Shown here: positions 1 to 6,800 of the stretch, in pieces
How positions within the stretch are numbered: the first letter of the stretch is position 1
How the letters are laid out: every line of letters begins with the position of its first letter
Source of the DNA: Deltaproteobacteria bacterium
GTDB lineage: Bacteria > Desulfobacterota > Syntrophia > Syntrophales > UBA2210
Length of the DNA: 7,416 bases
Assembly: GCA_030603465.1 (NCBI GenBank)
Contig: JAUVXT010000122.1
Location: forward strand, 1-7,416
Direction of reading: 5' to 3'
Made by a program: the position numbers and the translations under genes
Notes under the pieces: generated by a model
Told to the model about the DNA's origin: nothing
The model's input: only the letters and a program-made list of their open reading frames with translations
Database searches by the model: none

Positions 1-147
1 ATAATAATCTCTCAGCCATCTCTCATTTTAAGAAACAGGGTTTTGATTTATCAGTCCATAATTCCCCAGTGGATAGTGCCGTTCAAAAGCAAGTAATATT
101 ATAGCGATGCTTTCAAGCGACAATAGAGGTCGATAATCGGTAATCGT

Positions 148-822
148 CTAGAGGTAGAGTTTCGAAGAACGCTTTTTGTCCCGCCTTCCCATTATCAGGC
201 CTATCAAAAGGCCCAAAAGAAGCACGAGCGCCCCCGCCAGAAACCATCTGTTTCTATGGGATGATCGCAGGAGATCGTTTTCCTTTGATGTCTTCGCAAG
301 CTCAGCCTCTATTCTTGCAAGATCCAATCGGGTCTTTTCGAAGCTTTTCCTCAATTCCAGAAAGCCCGACGCATCTTTTCTTAAAGATTCGTAGCTCTCC
401 TTCAGGGTTTCAAATTCTTTTGTCTTTTCTTTTAGCGCCATTGCGAGATCGGCATTTTTGGTCTTCATCTCGCGAAGATCCCCTTCCATTGGAGACACCG
501 TTTCTCTAAGCCCGGCATTCTCCGTTTCCAGGGCCTTCGCGTATCTCTTACAGGGTTCGCGATTCATGAGATAACGACTCAGTATCCAACCTTCTTTATC
601 GCCACTCCCATCCACAGAACGGACATTGCTCCATCCTTCCTTTTCAGATACCACATCTACCGTCTGTCCCGACTGAAGCATGTTGACTATCTTGTATCTC
701 GGACCGGGGCCGATACGGAGGGGAACTTCCAGTTTATCTGAGACATAGGTGGTAGCCCATCCCGAAAGAGTGATCAGACAGAACCCTATGACCATAACCA
801 TAATTATTGTACTTTTTTTCAT
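148..822 (-). CDS. Exported SH3-domain / coiled-coil protein with C-terminal membrane anchor (YgiM-like)
   Basis: This is a 224-residue envelope protein of unknown precise role. Reading from the chosen start, residues 1-23 form a signal peptide (MKK, a hydrophobic run, then a likely cleavage site after GWA). Residues about 27-90 are a bacterial SH3 (SH3b) domain with the usual 'LRIGPGPRYKIV' and 'GW..V' pattern. Residues about 92-187 are charged, heptad-like and probably coiled coil. Residues 193-211 are a single strongly hydrophobic membrane segment, followed by a basic tail (RRDKKRSSK). This order of parts matches the SH3-and-anchor family that includes E. coli YgiM (about 206 residues). 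The predicted topology is a periplasmic SH3 domain and rod with a cytoplasmic tail. The open frame extends upstream to 852, but the ATG at 822 is preferred: AAAGGA lies eight bases before it and the signal peptide starts cleanly there. It is the third element on the minus strand after moeA and tRNA-Sec, 136 bases beyond the tRNA. SH3b domains often bind peptidoglycan or envelope proteins, but no ligand can be named here. Confidence 0.88.
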   Translation of the reverse strand: MKKSTIIMVMVIGFCLITLSGWATTYVSDKLEVPLRIGPGPRYKIVNMLQSGQTVDVVSEKEGWSNVRSVDGSGDKEGWILSRYLMNREPCKRYAKALETENAGLRETVSPMEGDLREMKTKNADLAMALKEKTKEFETLKESYESLRKDASGFLELRKSFEKTRLDLARIEAELAKTSKENDLLRSSHRNRWFLAGALVLLLGLLIGLIMGRRDKKRSSKLYL

Positions 823-886
823 GGTAGATGTCCTTTCGTCAAGTGAAGTCAAAAAGCGATTTTGATATCTACTTTTTATTTTTATG

Positions 887-921
887 GGTTAAAGTTAAAG
901 TAGGTTAAAGCCAGGTTAAAG
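887..921 (-). repeat. Phased CTTTAACC direct repeats upstream of the SH3 gene
   Basis: On the minus strand the octamer CTTTAACC occurs three times exactly (921-914, 910-903 and 894-887). A partial CTTTAA copy lies at 900-895, directly before the last full one. The copies at 921, 910 and 900 begin 11 and 10 bases apart, close to one helical turn, so a protein could contact them on one DNA face. The cluster sits between the 3' end of tRNA-Sec and the SH3 gene, about 65 bases before its ATG. This is where an operator or activator site would be expected. No known regulator is recognised from this motif. It could also be a simple low-complexity tandem array. Confidence 0.5.
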
Positions 922-958
922 AAATTTCTTCGCTAAAAATCGAAATTTACTAATAATT

Positions 959-1056
959 TGGCGGAAGTGCATGGGAATCGAACCCACCTGAGACGCTGTT
1001 AACGCCCCACACCGGATTTGAAGTCCGGGAGGCCCACCAGTGACCTTGGCACTTCC
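959..1056 (-). tRNA. selC: tRNA-Sec (selenocysteine, anticodon UCA)
   Basis: A complete 98-nt selenocysteine tRNA gene that reads UGA codons together with the factor SelB. The 8-bp acceptor stem pairs GGAAGTGC (1056-1049) with GCACTTCC and is followed by discriminator G and a genome-encoded CCA ending at 959. The anticodon arm is CCGGA-CTTCAAA-TCCGG, with TCA at 1021-1019. The long variable arm pairs GGGGCG with CGTCTC using G-U wobbles. The T arm GTGGG-TTCGATT-CCCAT gives the 8+5 acceptor/T stack typical of bacterial tRNA-Sec. The first bases (GGAAG), the TTCAAATCC anticodon region and the CTTCCGCCA end match E. coli selC. The tRNA is charged with serine, then converted by SelA using selenophosphate from SelD; none of those genes is in the window. 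The gene lies 36 bases downstream of moeA on the same strand. After the CCA, a weak AT-rich inverted repeat (AAATTTC...GAAATTT, 13-base loop) might help end transcription, but has no strong U-tract. Confidence 0.97.
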
Positions 1057-1089
1057 GCGCTGTAATATCTATCGCGATGTCGTTATCCT

Positions 1090-1119
1090 ATGTTACAGGT
1101 ATCCCGGCTTTTCTGTCAA
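1090..1119 (-). promoter_or_regulatory. Candidate sigma-70 promoter for tRNA-Sec inside the end of moeA
   Basis: On the minus strand there is a perfect -35 hexamer TTGACA (1119-1114), an 18-base spacer, and a -10-like TAACAT (1095-1090, four of six consensus bases). The -10 box overlaps the moeA TAA stop codon (1095-1093). Transcription would begin near 1083, giving a leader of roughly 25-30 bases before the tRNA 5' end at 1056. This is only pattern matching. The TTGACA also lies in coding sequence and may be there by chance. Readthrough from moeA is the alternative source of tRNA-Sec. Confidence 0.4.
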
Positions 1120-2334
1120 CTCAAAGGAATCGTCAATGAGCTGCACCGTCACCCGGGAACCCTTTTCTGCCAGAGATAAATCCTCGGGGATAATAATAAT
1201 GCCGTTTGCCATGACCATCGACTTCAGGATGCCTGAGCCCTGTTCTCCCGTCGTGGCCACGGTCATCTTCTCTCCGTCGCATTGTATCAGTGCCCTGATG
1301 AAATATCGGAACCCCTTCTTTTTCTTGATGTTTTCCGTCAGTTCCGCCTGTATTGTTCTGCGAAAGAGTCTTTTGTGTCCCATCATTTTTAATATGACGG
1401 GCCTCACATATTGTTCAAAGGCGATCATGGATGATACGGGGTTGCCGGGAAGTCCGAAGAGGTGTTTCCCTTCGAGGGAACCGAAGGTCAGGGGTTTCCC
1501 GGGTCGCTGTGCCACTTCTCTGAATTCGATGGTGGCGCCCATTTCCTCCATGACATCCTTTACGAAATCGAAATCTCCCACCGATATGCCTGCCGACGAT
1601 ACGATAACGTCGGCTCTCAGCGCCGCCTTAAATTTTGCGAGGAGATCTTCTTTGGTATCTTTCGCGATTCCCAATTGAAGAAGGTCGGCGCCGCATGCCA
1701 TGACCTGGCCGGCAAGGGAATAGCTGTTGCTGCTGATGATTTTATTTCCTGAAACATCTCCGTCGACATCGACGAGTTCGTCACCGGTGGCGAGAACGGC
1801 CACGGTTGGCCTCTGATGAACCAGTATCGACGCGCGTCCCACCGAGGCGAGCATTCCCATCTCCGCCGGTCTGACGACATTTCCCCTGGGGATAACGAGT
1901 TCCCCCGCCTTTACATCCTCTCCCGCATATCTGATGTTGAGACCTTTTTCCGCTTCCGCGAATATCTCAACTTTATTCCCTTTTTGTTTCGTGTCTTCCA
2001 GTCTGACGACGGCATCGGCGCCTTCCGGCACAAATGCCCCGGTCATGATCTTTGACGCCTCCCCGGGGGCCGGGGTCTTGCGGGGCAGATATCCGGCCTG
2101 GATATTTTCTATGACGGTTAATGTGACGGGATTGTCCGCCGAGGCTCCCTTCGTCTCTTTTGCCTTTACTGCGTATCCATCCATGGCGGAGTTGTCTTTG
2201 GGAGGAATGTCCCGAGAGGCACAGATGTCTTCGCCGATTACCCGGTTCAGGGCATCCAGCAGGGTTGCCTTTTCCATGCCGAGGGGAGTTATCGAGTCGA
2301 GTATGCGCTTCAATGCCTTTTCTACGGTGATCAT
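1093..2334 (-). CDS. moeA: Molybdopterin molybdenumtransferase MoeA
   Basis: A 413-residue cytoplasmic enzyme that hydrolyses adenylylated molybdopterin and inserts molybdate, the last step of basic molybdenum cofactor synthesis. Its length matches E. coli MoeA (411). Family motifs appear in order: PPKDNSAMDGYAV (44-56), with the conserved aspartates of the active cleft; TGAFVPEGADAVV (98-110); VAVLATGDELV (178-188), the start of the MogA-like domain; SSAGISVGDFD (247-257), the molybdate/molybdopterin-binding loop, usually written GGVSVGD; QRPGKPLTFG (276-285); and LPGNPVSS (295-302). The C-terminal beta domain (about residues 325-405) completes the protein. The ATG at 2334 is preceded by AAGGGA at eight bases' spacing, and the first residues (MITVEKAL) are typical for the family. 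The stop TAA is 36 bases from tRNA-Sec on the same strand, which suggests shared output for selenocysteine- and molybdenum- or tungsten-containing enzymes. Its upstream region contains a hairpin-ended repeat element starting about 25 bases before the ATG. A paralogue acting on tungsten is possible and cannot be excluded by sequence alone. Confidence 0.95.
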   Translation of the reverse strand: MITVEKALKRILDSITPLGMEKATLLDALNRVIGEDICASRDIPPKDNSAMDGYAVKAKETKGASADNPVTLTVIENIQAGYLPRKTPAPGEASKIMTGAFVPEGADAVVRLEDTKQKGNKVEIFAEAEKGLNIRYAGEDVKAGELVIPRGNVVRPAEMGMLASVGRASILVHQRPTVAVLATGDELVDVDGDVSGNKIISSNSYSLAGQVMACGADLLQLGIAKDTKEDLLAKFKAALRADVIVSSAGISVGDFDFVKDVMEEMGATIEFREVAQRPGKPLTFGSLEGKHLFGLPGNPVSSMIAFEQYVRPVILKMMGHKRLFRRTIQAELTENIKKKKGFRYFIRALIQCDGEKMTVATTGEQGSGILKSMVMANGIIIIPEDLSLAEKGSRVTVQLIDDSFELTEKPGYL

Positions 2335-2359
2335 TATACTTTTCCCTTATTGTGATGAT

Positions 2360-2610
2360 GAACTGAACCGTGAGCGTAATCCCCGCTGCTTGCGGCGGGG
2401 ATTGCGAGCGAATAAAAAATAAATATTTTTCTTAACAGCTTTGCTACCACGACAAGTCGGGATTATAATGGAAAGTAACTTGTCATGTAGCGTGGGGCCT
2501 CTGTGCCCCACAGATATGTTGCCCGCAGGGGCAACGCTACAACACATTTGCAAATTTAAGTTACTTGAAAGTCGGAGATTCCCCGCAACTTGTTGCGGGG
2601 AGCTTCAATT
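2360..2610. repeat. Hairpin-ended repeat element, copy A
   Basis: The left end (2360-2434) aligns without gaps to 2721-2795, with about 60 of 75 bases identical. The right end (2574-2610) aligns to 2870-2906, with 32 of 37 identical, and weaker similarity extends about 16 bases further inward. Each end holds a GC-rich hairpin: CCCCGCTGC/GCGGCGGGG (one wobble pair) near 2380-2400, and CCCCGCAAC/GTTGCGGGG at 2581-2600. The outer bases form a loose inverted repeat (AACTGAA on the left, TTCAATT on the right). An inner inverted pair, AAGTAACTT (2473-2481) and AAGTTACTT (2558-2566), surrounds a 56-bp nested palindrome. There is no open reading frame for a transposase. It resembles a non-autonomous, MITE- or REP-like element. 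The exact ends are uncertain and no clear target duplication is visible. Confidence 0.65.
2486..2541. repeat. Nested compound palindrome (REP/BIME-like) inside copy A
   Basis: An outer 8-bp inverted repeat, TGTAGCGT (2486-2493) and ACGCTACA (2534-2541), encloses two separate hairpins. The first is TGGGGC (2493-2498) with GCCCCA (2505-2510). The second is GTTGCCC (2518-2524) with GGGCAAC (2529-2535). As a single strand it would fold into a cruciform- or cloverleaf-like shape. Copy B lacks this unit. Removing 56 bases from copy A leaves about 195 bp, close to the 186 bp of copy B, so a later insertion is the simplest reading. The compact two-hairpin form is like bacterial REP/BIME units moved by RAYT transposases, though no such enzyme is in the window. 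Confidence 0.6.
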
Positions 2611-2720
2611 AATATATGAAAGCTGGGTGGTTGTCAATATTTTGCGCTTGAATAAATACTATGGTTGTTATAGTAGTCATAGTTTCAAAATCAAAAGGAC
2701 TCGGAGCCCTGTATTTATTT
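2611..2720. other. Non-repeat spacer between the two repeat copies
   Basis: This AT-rich 110-bp stretch lies between copy A and copy B and has no counterpart elsewhere in the window. It contains a small inverted repeat (ACTATG 2658-2663 and CATAGT 2678-2683) and the weak promoter candidate listed separately. No gene, RNA or terminator could be supported here. Confidence 0.4.
2631..2660 (+). promoter_or_regulatory. Weak candidate promoter for nadA-mfd
   Basis: TTGTCA (2631-2636, five of six bases of the -35 consensus) is followed after 18 bases by AATACT (2655-2660, four of six of the -10 consensus). It lies in the non-repeat spacer and points towards nadA, about 270 bases from its start. If used, the leader would run through the whole of repeat copy B. 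A rival pair is TTAACG (2819-2824) with AATAAT (2844-2849), but its 19-base spacing is long and its -10 lies inside a hairpin. Neither is convincing by eye. Confidence 0.22.
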
Positions 2721-2906
2721 GAACTGAACAGCGAGCGCGCACCCCACTGCTTGCGGCGGAGTTAGCGAGCGAACAGAGAATGAACATTTTTCTTACCCAG
2801 ATAAACGGGATAAGTGCGTTAACGAAATTATTTTCTGGCAGGAAATAATTTCTAACTTACTAAACAGCAGGAGATTTTCCGCAACGTGCTGCGGGGAACT
2901 TCAATT
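2721..2906. repeat. Hairpin-ended repeat element, copy B
   Basis: This is the second copy of the element at 2360-2610, in the same orientation and 186 bp long. Its left GC hairpin has decayed: the arms CCCCACTGC and GCGGCGGAG no longer pair as well as in copy A. The right hairpin, TTCCGCA and TGCGGGGA (around 2877-2895), is kept with wobble pairs. The centre differs from copy A: it lacks the nested palindrome and instead has an AT-rich hairpin at 2825-2851. The right end stops 14 bases before the nadA ribosome binding site, so the element forms most of the sequence directly upstream of nadA. Confidence 0.62.
2825..2851. repeat. AT-rich 11-bp hairpin in the centre of copy B
   Basis: AAATTATTTTC (2825-2835) pairs with GGAAATAATTT (2841-2851) around a five-base TGGCA loop, with one T-G wobble. 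GTTA (2818-2821) and TAAC (2853-2856) could extend it past a small internal loop. It has no trailing T-run, so it does not look like an intrinsic terminator. It may simply be the core symmetry of the repeat element, or a structured part of the nadA leader. Confidence 0.5.
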
Positions 2907-2917
2907 TTCGCGAAAAT
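2904..2917. promoter_or_regulatory. Perfect 14-bp palindrome ahead of nadA, possible operator
   Basis: ATTTTCGCGAAAAT is a perfect dyad ending 15 bases before the nadA ATG and 3 bases before its ribosome binding site (GGAAG, 2921-2925). The spacing suits a repressor site acting on transcription or a structure that affects translation. I do not recognise it as the site of a known NAD regulator. Its first three bases coincide with the conserved end of repeat copy B, so it may be partly an accident of where the element ends. Confidence 0.35.
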
Positions 2918-2932
2918 AGTGGAAGAGAGGAT

Positions 2933-3862
2933 ATGAACTTTACAGAGACGCAGAACGAAATACGGAAGGTGCTCGAAGATAAAAACGCCATTCTTCTGGC
3001 CCATTACTATGAGCGTGATGAGGTACAGGATATTGCAGACATTCTGGACGATTCGCTTGCCCTGAGTATAAGCGCCGCCCAAACCGATGCCGATATTATC
3101 GTCTTCGCCGGTGTTCATTTTATGGCGGAGAGCGCCTCAATCCTGTCACCCGATAAAACGGTGCTTCTCCCCAGACTCGATGCCGGATGTCCCCTCGCCG
3201 ATATGATCACCCTTCCTCAACTGGAGGAGCAAAAAAGAGAATATCCCAAAGCCGCCGTTGTCGCCTATGTCAATTCTTCTGCCGAAATCAAGGCCCACAG
3301 TGACATCTGCTGCACCTCCGCTAATACAGTACAGGTTGTCAATTCTCTGGAGGACAGAGAGCAAATTCTTGCCGTTCCCGACGGGAATATAGCCCGTTAC
3401 GCCTCCCGCTTTACAACAAAGGAGGTCATTCCATGGAAGGGTTACTGCCCGGTGCATCACTTTCTGAGGCCTGATGAAATAAAAAAGGCACAGAAAGCCC
3501 ATCCAGGGGCGAAATTTGTCGCCCATCCCGAGTGTACTCCCGAAGTTTTTGACATGGCTGACTTTGTGGGAAGCACCAGGGAGTTGCTCGATTTTGCACA
3601 GAAGACCGATGCCGAGGAATTTATCATAGGGACGGAGATGGGTGTCATGCATCAGCTGAGAAAGCAGAATCCCCACAAGACATTTATCCCCGCATCGAAC
3701 CGGATGACCTGCTCCGATATGAAAAAGATTACCCTCGATGATATTCTTACCTCTCTTCTCGAAAGGAGGCATGTAATCAAGGTTCCAGAGGAAGTGCGAA
3801 TTCCCGCCAATCGAGCCCTGGAAAGGATGTTAAAGGTGTCGCAATGTAGCGACGATGTGTAA
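2933..3862 (+). CDS. nadA: Quinolinate synthase NadA
   Basis: A 309-residue cytoplasmic iron-sulfur enzyme that condenses iminoaspartate with dihydroxyacetone phosphate to make quinolinate, the precursor of NAD. The length is typical of the roughly 300-residue NadA form. The three cluster ligands expected for one [4Fe-4S] are present: Cys86 (in GCPLADM), Cys172 (in GYCPVH) and Cys260 (in MTCSDMK). Other family landmarks are AHYYERDEVQDIAD (23-36) and DSLALS (40-45) for substrate binding, AGVHFMAE (59-66), YVNSSAEIKA (112-121), CTSAN (127-131), HPEC (198-201) and GTEMGV (233-238). The ATG at 2933 has GGAAG eight bases upstream, and the N-terminus fits the family. The cluster is oxygen-labile, in keeping with an anaerobic host. 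The usual partner nadB (or an aspartate dehydrogenase) and nadC are not in the window. mfd follows after six bases, so the two genes are probably co-transcribed. The upstream region is occupied by a repeat element and a 14-bp palindrome. Confidence 0.97.
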   Translation: MNFTETQNEIRKVLEDKNAILLAHYYERDEVQDIADILDDSLALSISAAQTDADIIVFAGVHFMAESASILSPDKTVLLPRLDAGCPLADMITLPQLEEQKREYPKAAVVAYVNSSAEIKAHSDICCTSANTVQVVNSLEDREQILAVPDGNIARYASRFTTKEVIPWKGYCPVHHFLRPDEIKKAQKAHPGAKFVAHPECTPEVFDMADFVGSTRELLDFAQKTDAEEFIIGTEMGVMHQLRKQNPHKTFIPASNRMTCSDMKKITLDDILTSLLERRHVIKVPEEVRIPANRALERMLKVSQCSDDV

Positions 3863-3868
3863 TTTTCA

Positions 3869-6800
3869 GTGAGGAAAACAGTAGAAAGAAAAAACCGTTT
3901 TTATGATCCCGCCTTATACGCCCTGATAGAGAGGATTCGCCGGAGTGACGGGACGGTGAATATCTGCGGCCTGAATGGGTCATCGAAGGCCCTGGTACTT
4001 TCCCTCCTATTCAGGGAGACGAGAACCCCCCTTATTTTTGTCACCTCCACGAAAGAAGAGGCGAAAAACGCATTTCGCGATTTCTCTTTTTTCCTTGGCG
4101 AGGAAGAGGTTTTTCTCTTTCCGGGCTGGGACATGGTCTGTCCCGAAGACAGCCTCTCTTATCAAATGGATATTTCTTCCAAACGGATGGAAGTCCTCCT
4201 GAGACTGCTCCTCGGCAAGAAGATTGTCGTCATTGTGCCGATGAAGGCCTTCCTTCAAAAGGTCATTCCCGTCGAAATCCTGGGTGATTACGTCGAAACG
4301 GTATCCATAGGAGACAGTATGGAACGAGACGCCTTCCTGGAAAAACTGATCGAAGGCGGGTACCGGCGGGTACCGCTGGTGGAGGAGGAGGGGGAATTCA
4401 GTGTTCGGGGGTACATCATCGATATCTATCCCCCCTCCGTTTTTCGCCCCATGCGCCTGGAATTTATAGGAGATGACATAGAATCGATCAGGGAATTTGA
4501 TCCCGTCAATCAGAGGTCAGTAGAAGAGATCGAGGAATTTGTCCTTGCTCCCGCCGGCGAGCAGGTTATTTCGGAAGCGGCGAAGATTCGGGCGCTGAAA
4601 AATCTGAGGACGCGGTCACAGGAAATTTCTCTTCCCAGGCTCAGGAGAGAGCGGCTTGTCGATATGGTGAAAAACGAGTCGACCGGTCTCATGAATCTCC
4701 AGATGATGCCCCTCTTTTATGAAGATTTTGATTCAGAAGAAAGAAATGGTCTCGATACGATCTTTGACTATGCCTCCAGAGGAAGCGTGATCGTCTACGA
4801 TGATTTCAGGACTATGGCAGGTAGTGAGGAGCAAATCTTAAACGAAACAGACCTCTTTTTACTGAAATCTGAAGAGGAAGAGAAGTTCTATCTGGAGAAG
4901 GACTTATTTACAACGCAACTGGATGACCTTTTAGCGAAGGGGCGGCACCTTTCCCAAATTTATATAGATGATCTCGATCGTGACGGCGAGGATATTATAC
5001 GGTTCCACACGGAAAAAAATGTGGGATTGAAGCAGGATCCCCTGCTACTCAAGAAGGAGAATGGGCTCCTGAGTCCTCTCGTAGGCCGGATCAGGGACTG
5101 GATGGCCGGTGGCAATGTCGTTGCCTTCCTATGCGGTGAAGAGGAGACGCAGAGGATGGCCCGTCTTCTCGATGGTTATTCCCTCCCCGCCGAAAGGTCT
5201 CCTGCTCCATTGCTGACGGAGCTGGAAGGGGACGGCGATAAGGGAAGGCTCGTCCTGAAGACGGGCAAGATAACGGAGGGGTTTTCATATCCTGCGTTAC
5301 GGCTTGTCGTTGTCAGTGAAGAGGAGATATTTGGGAAGAAAAAAAAGAGGCGGAAAAAGGCGCGGGTCAGGGAGGGGTATTTTCTCAAATCCTTCGGAGA
5401 ATTGAAGGAGGGGGATTATGTCGTACATGTAGATCACGGGATCGGCATCTATAGGGAATTAAAGCGGTTGTCAATCGGCAACATAGAAACCGATTTTATC
5501 CTTATCGAGTATTCCGGTGAAGACAAGCTCTATATTCCCGTTGACAGGCTGGACCAGATGCAACGATATATCGGTCCCGATGGCCACATGCCCGGTGTGG
5601 ATAAACTGGGCGGCACTTCCTGGGATTTGGTAAAGAAGAAAGTAAAGAAATCGGTGCGAAAAATCGCCGAAGAACTGGTGTCAATCTATGCGGCCAGAGA
5701 GGTGATGGAGGGGCATAGATTCGCATCTTCCGATAGATATTATGAGGAGTTTTCTTCTCTCTTCGAGTTCGAAGAAACGCCCGATCAGGCCGCGGCCATT
5801 GAAGATGTGAGTCAGGATCTTAGTGAGTCCAAACCGATGGACAGGCTCATTTGCGGCGACGCGGGATTTGGTAAAACCGAGGTGGCCCTGCGCGCCGCCT
5901 TCCTTGTCGTTATGGACGGCAAGCAGGTGGCCTTTCTCGTTCCGACGACAATCCTGGCGGAGCAGCATTATCAGACCTTTGTGAAACGCTTTGAAAAGTA
6001 TCCCGTCCGCATCGAGGTGTTGAACCGTTTCAAAACCAAGGCGCAGCAGAAAAAGATTGTGGAGGACATCAACGAAGGACTCGTCGATATAGTCATAGGC
6101 ACCCATCGTATTCTGCAGAGAGACATCGGGTTCAAGGATCTCGGCCTTGTTATTATCGACGAGGAACAGCGTTTCGGCGTAAGCCACAAAGAAAAACTGA
6201 AAAAGATTCGAACCCTTGTCGATGTCCTGACATTGACGGCAACACCCATACCGAGGACGCTCCAGTTATCACTGGTCGGTATACGGGATCTCTCCGTCAT
6301 AGAGACGCCCCCACAGGATCGTCAGTCCGTCACTATCCGGGTCGCGGAATTTGATGAAGGGATCATAAAGGATGCGATCAGGAATGAAATCGATCGAAAA
6401 GGGCAGGTCTTCTTTGTCCATGACAGGGTCAGGTCGATCTACAGCATGGCACGTTTTATAAAGGAACTGGTCCCCGAGGTCAGAATTGCCGTTGCCCACG
6501 GACAGATGAAGGCCAAGGAGCTTGAGGATGTCATGGTCGAATTTGTCCAGAGAGAGTGCGATGTCCTCGTCTGCACCACCATTATCAGCGCCGGTCTGGA
6601 TATCCCATCGGCAAATACCATCATAATAAATCGCGCAGATCGATTCGGACTTTCCCAGCTTTACCAGCTTCGGGGAAGGGTGGGAAGGTCGAGTGAAGAG
6701 GCCTATACCTATCTTCTGATCCCCCAGGGGATGGTTCTTTCCAAAGATGCCGGGAAAAGGATTCAGGTGGCCCGGGAATTTACAGAGGTGGGGGCGGGTT

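Noticed and set aside
1..147. Possible gene fragment or terminator at the left edge
   Set aside because: No open frame with family features and no stable hairpin followed by a T-run was seen on either strand.
2577..2612. GC hairpins of the repeat elements as intrinsic terminators for moeA or nadA
   Set aside because: The stems are strong, but no T-run follows on either strand, and both lie upstream of the flanking genes rather than downstream.
2441..2722. Open frame of 93 codons on the plus strand across the repeat region, plus a 68-codon frame on the minus strand (2347-2553)
   Set aside because: Both run through hairpin repeats. They have no family resemblance, no good ribosome binding site and no sensible protein composition. 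They are chance frames in non-coding sequence.
2360..2906. CRISPR-like or riboswitch interpretation of the repeated hairpins (for example a Moco-sensing RNA before moeA)
   Set aside because: There are only two imperfect copies 361 bases apart, not regular short repeats with spacers. No recognisable molybdenum-cofactor riboswitch core could be traced, and the same sequence also precedes nadA.
4355..4374. Exact 10-bp tandem repeat GGCGGGTACC x2 inside mfd, suggesting a slippage or phase-variation site
   Set aside because: The encoded residues (GGYRRVPLV) fit the conserved Mfd pattern before the GEF..RG motif, and the reading frame is intact. Only two units exist, so it is most likely codon coincidence.
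5333..5365. Lysine/arginine-rich stretch in Mfd (residues 489-499) as a novel insertion
   Set aside because: Mfd proteins, including that of E. coli, normally have a basic linker just before the RNA-polymerase-interaction domain, so this is a family trait.
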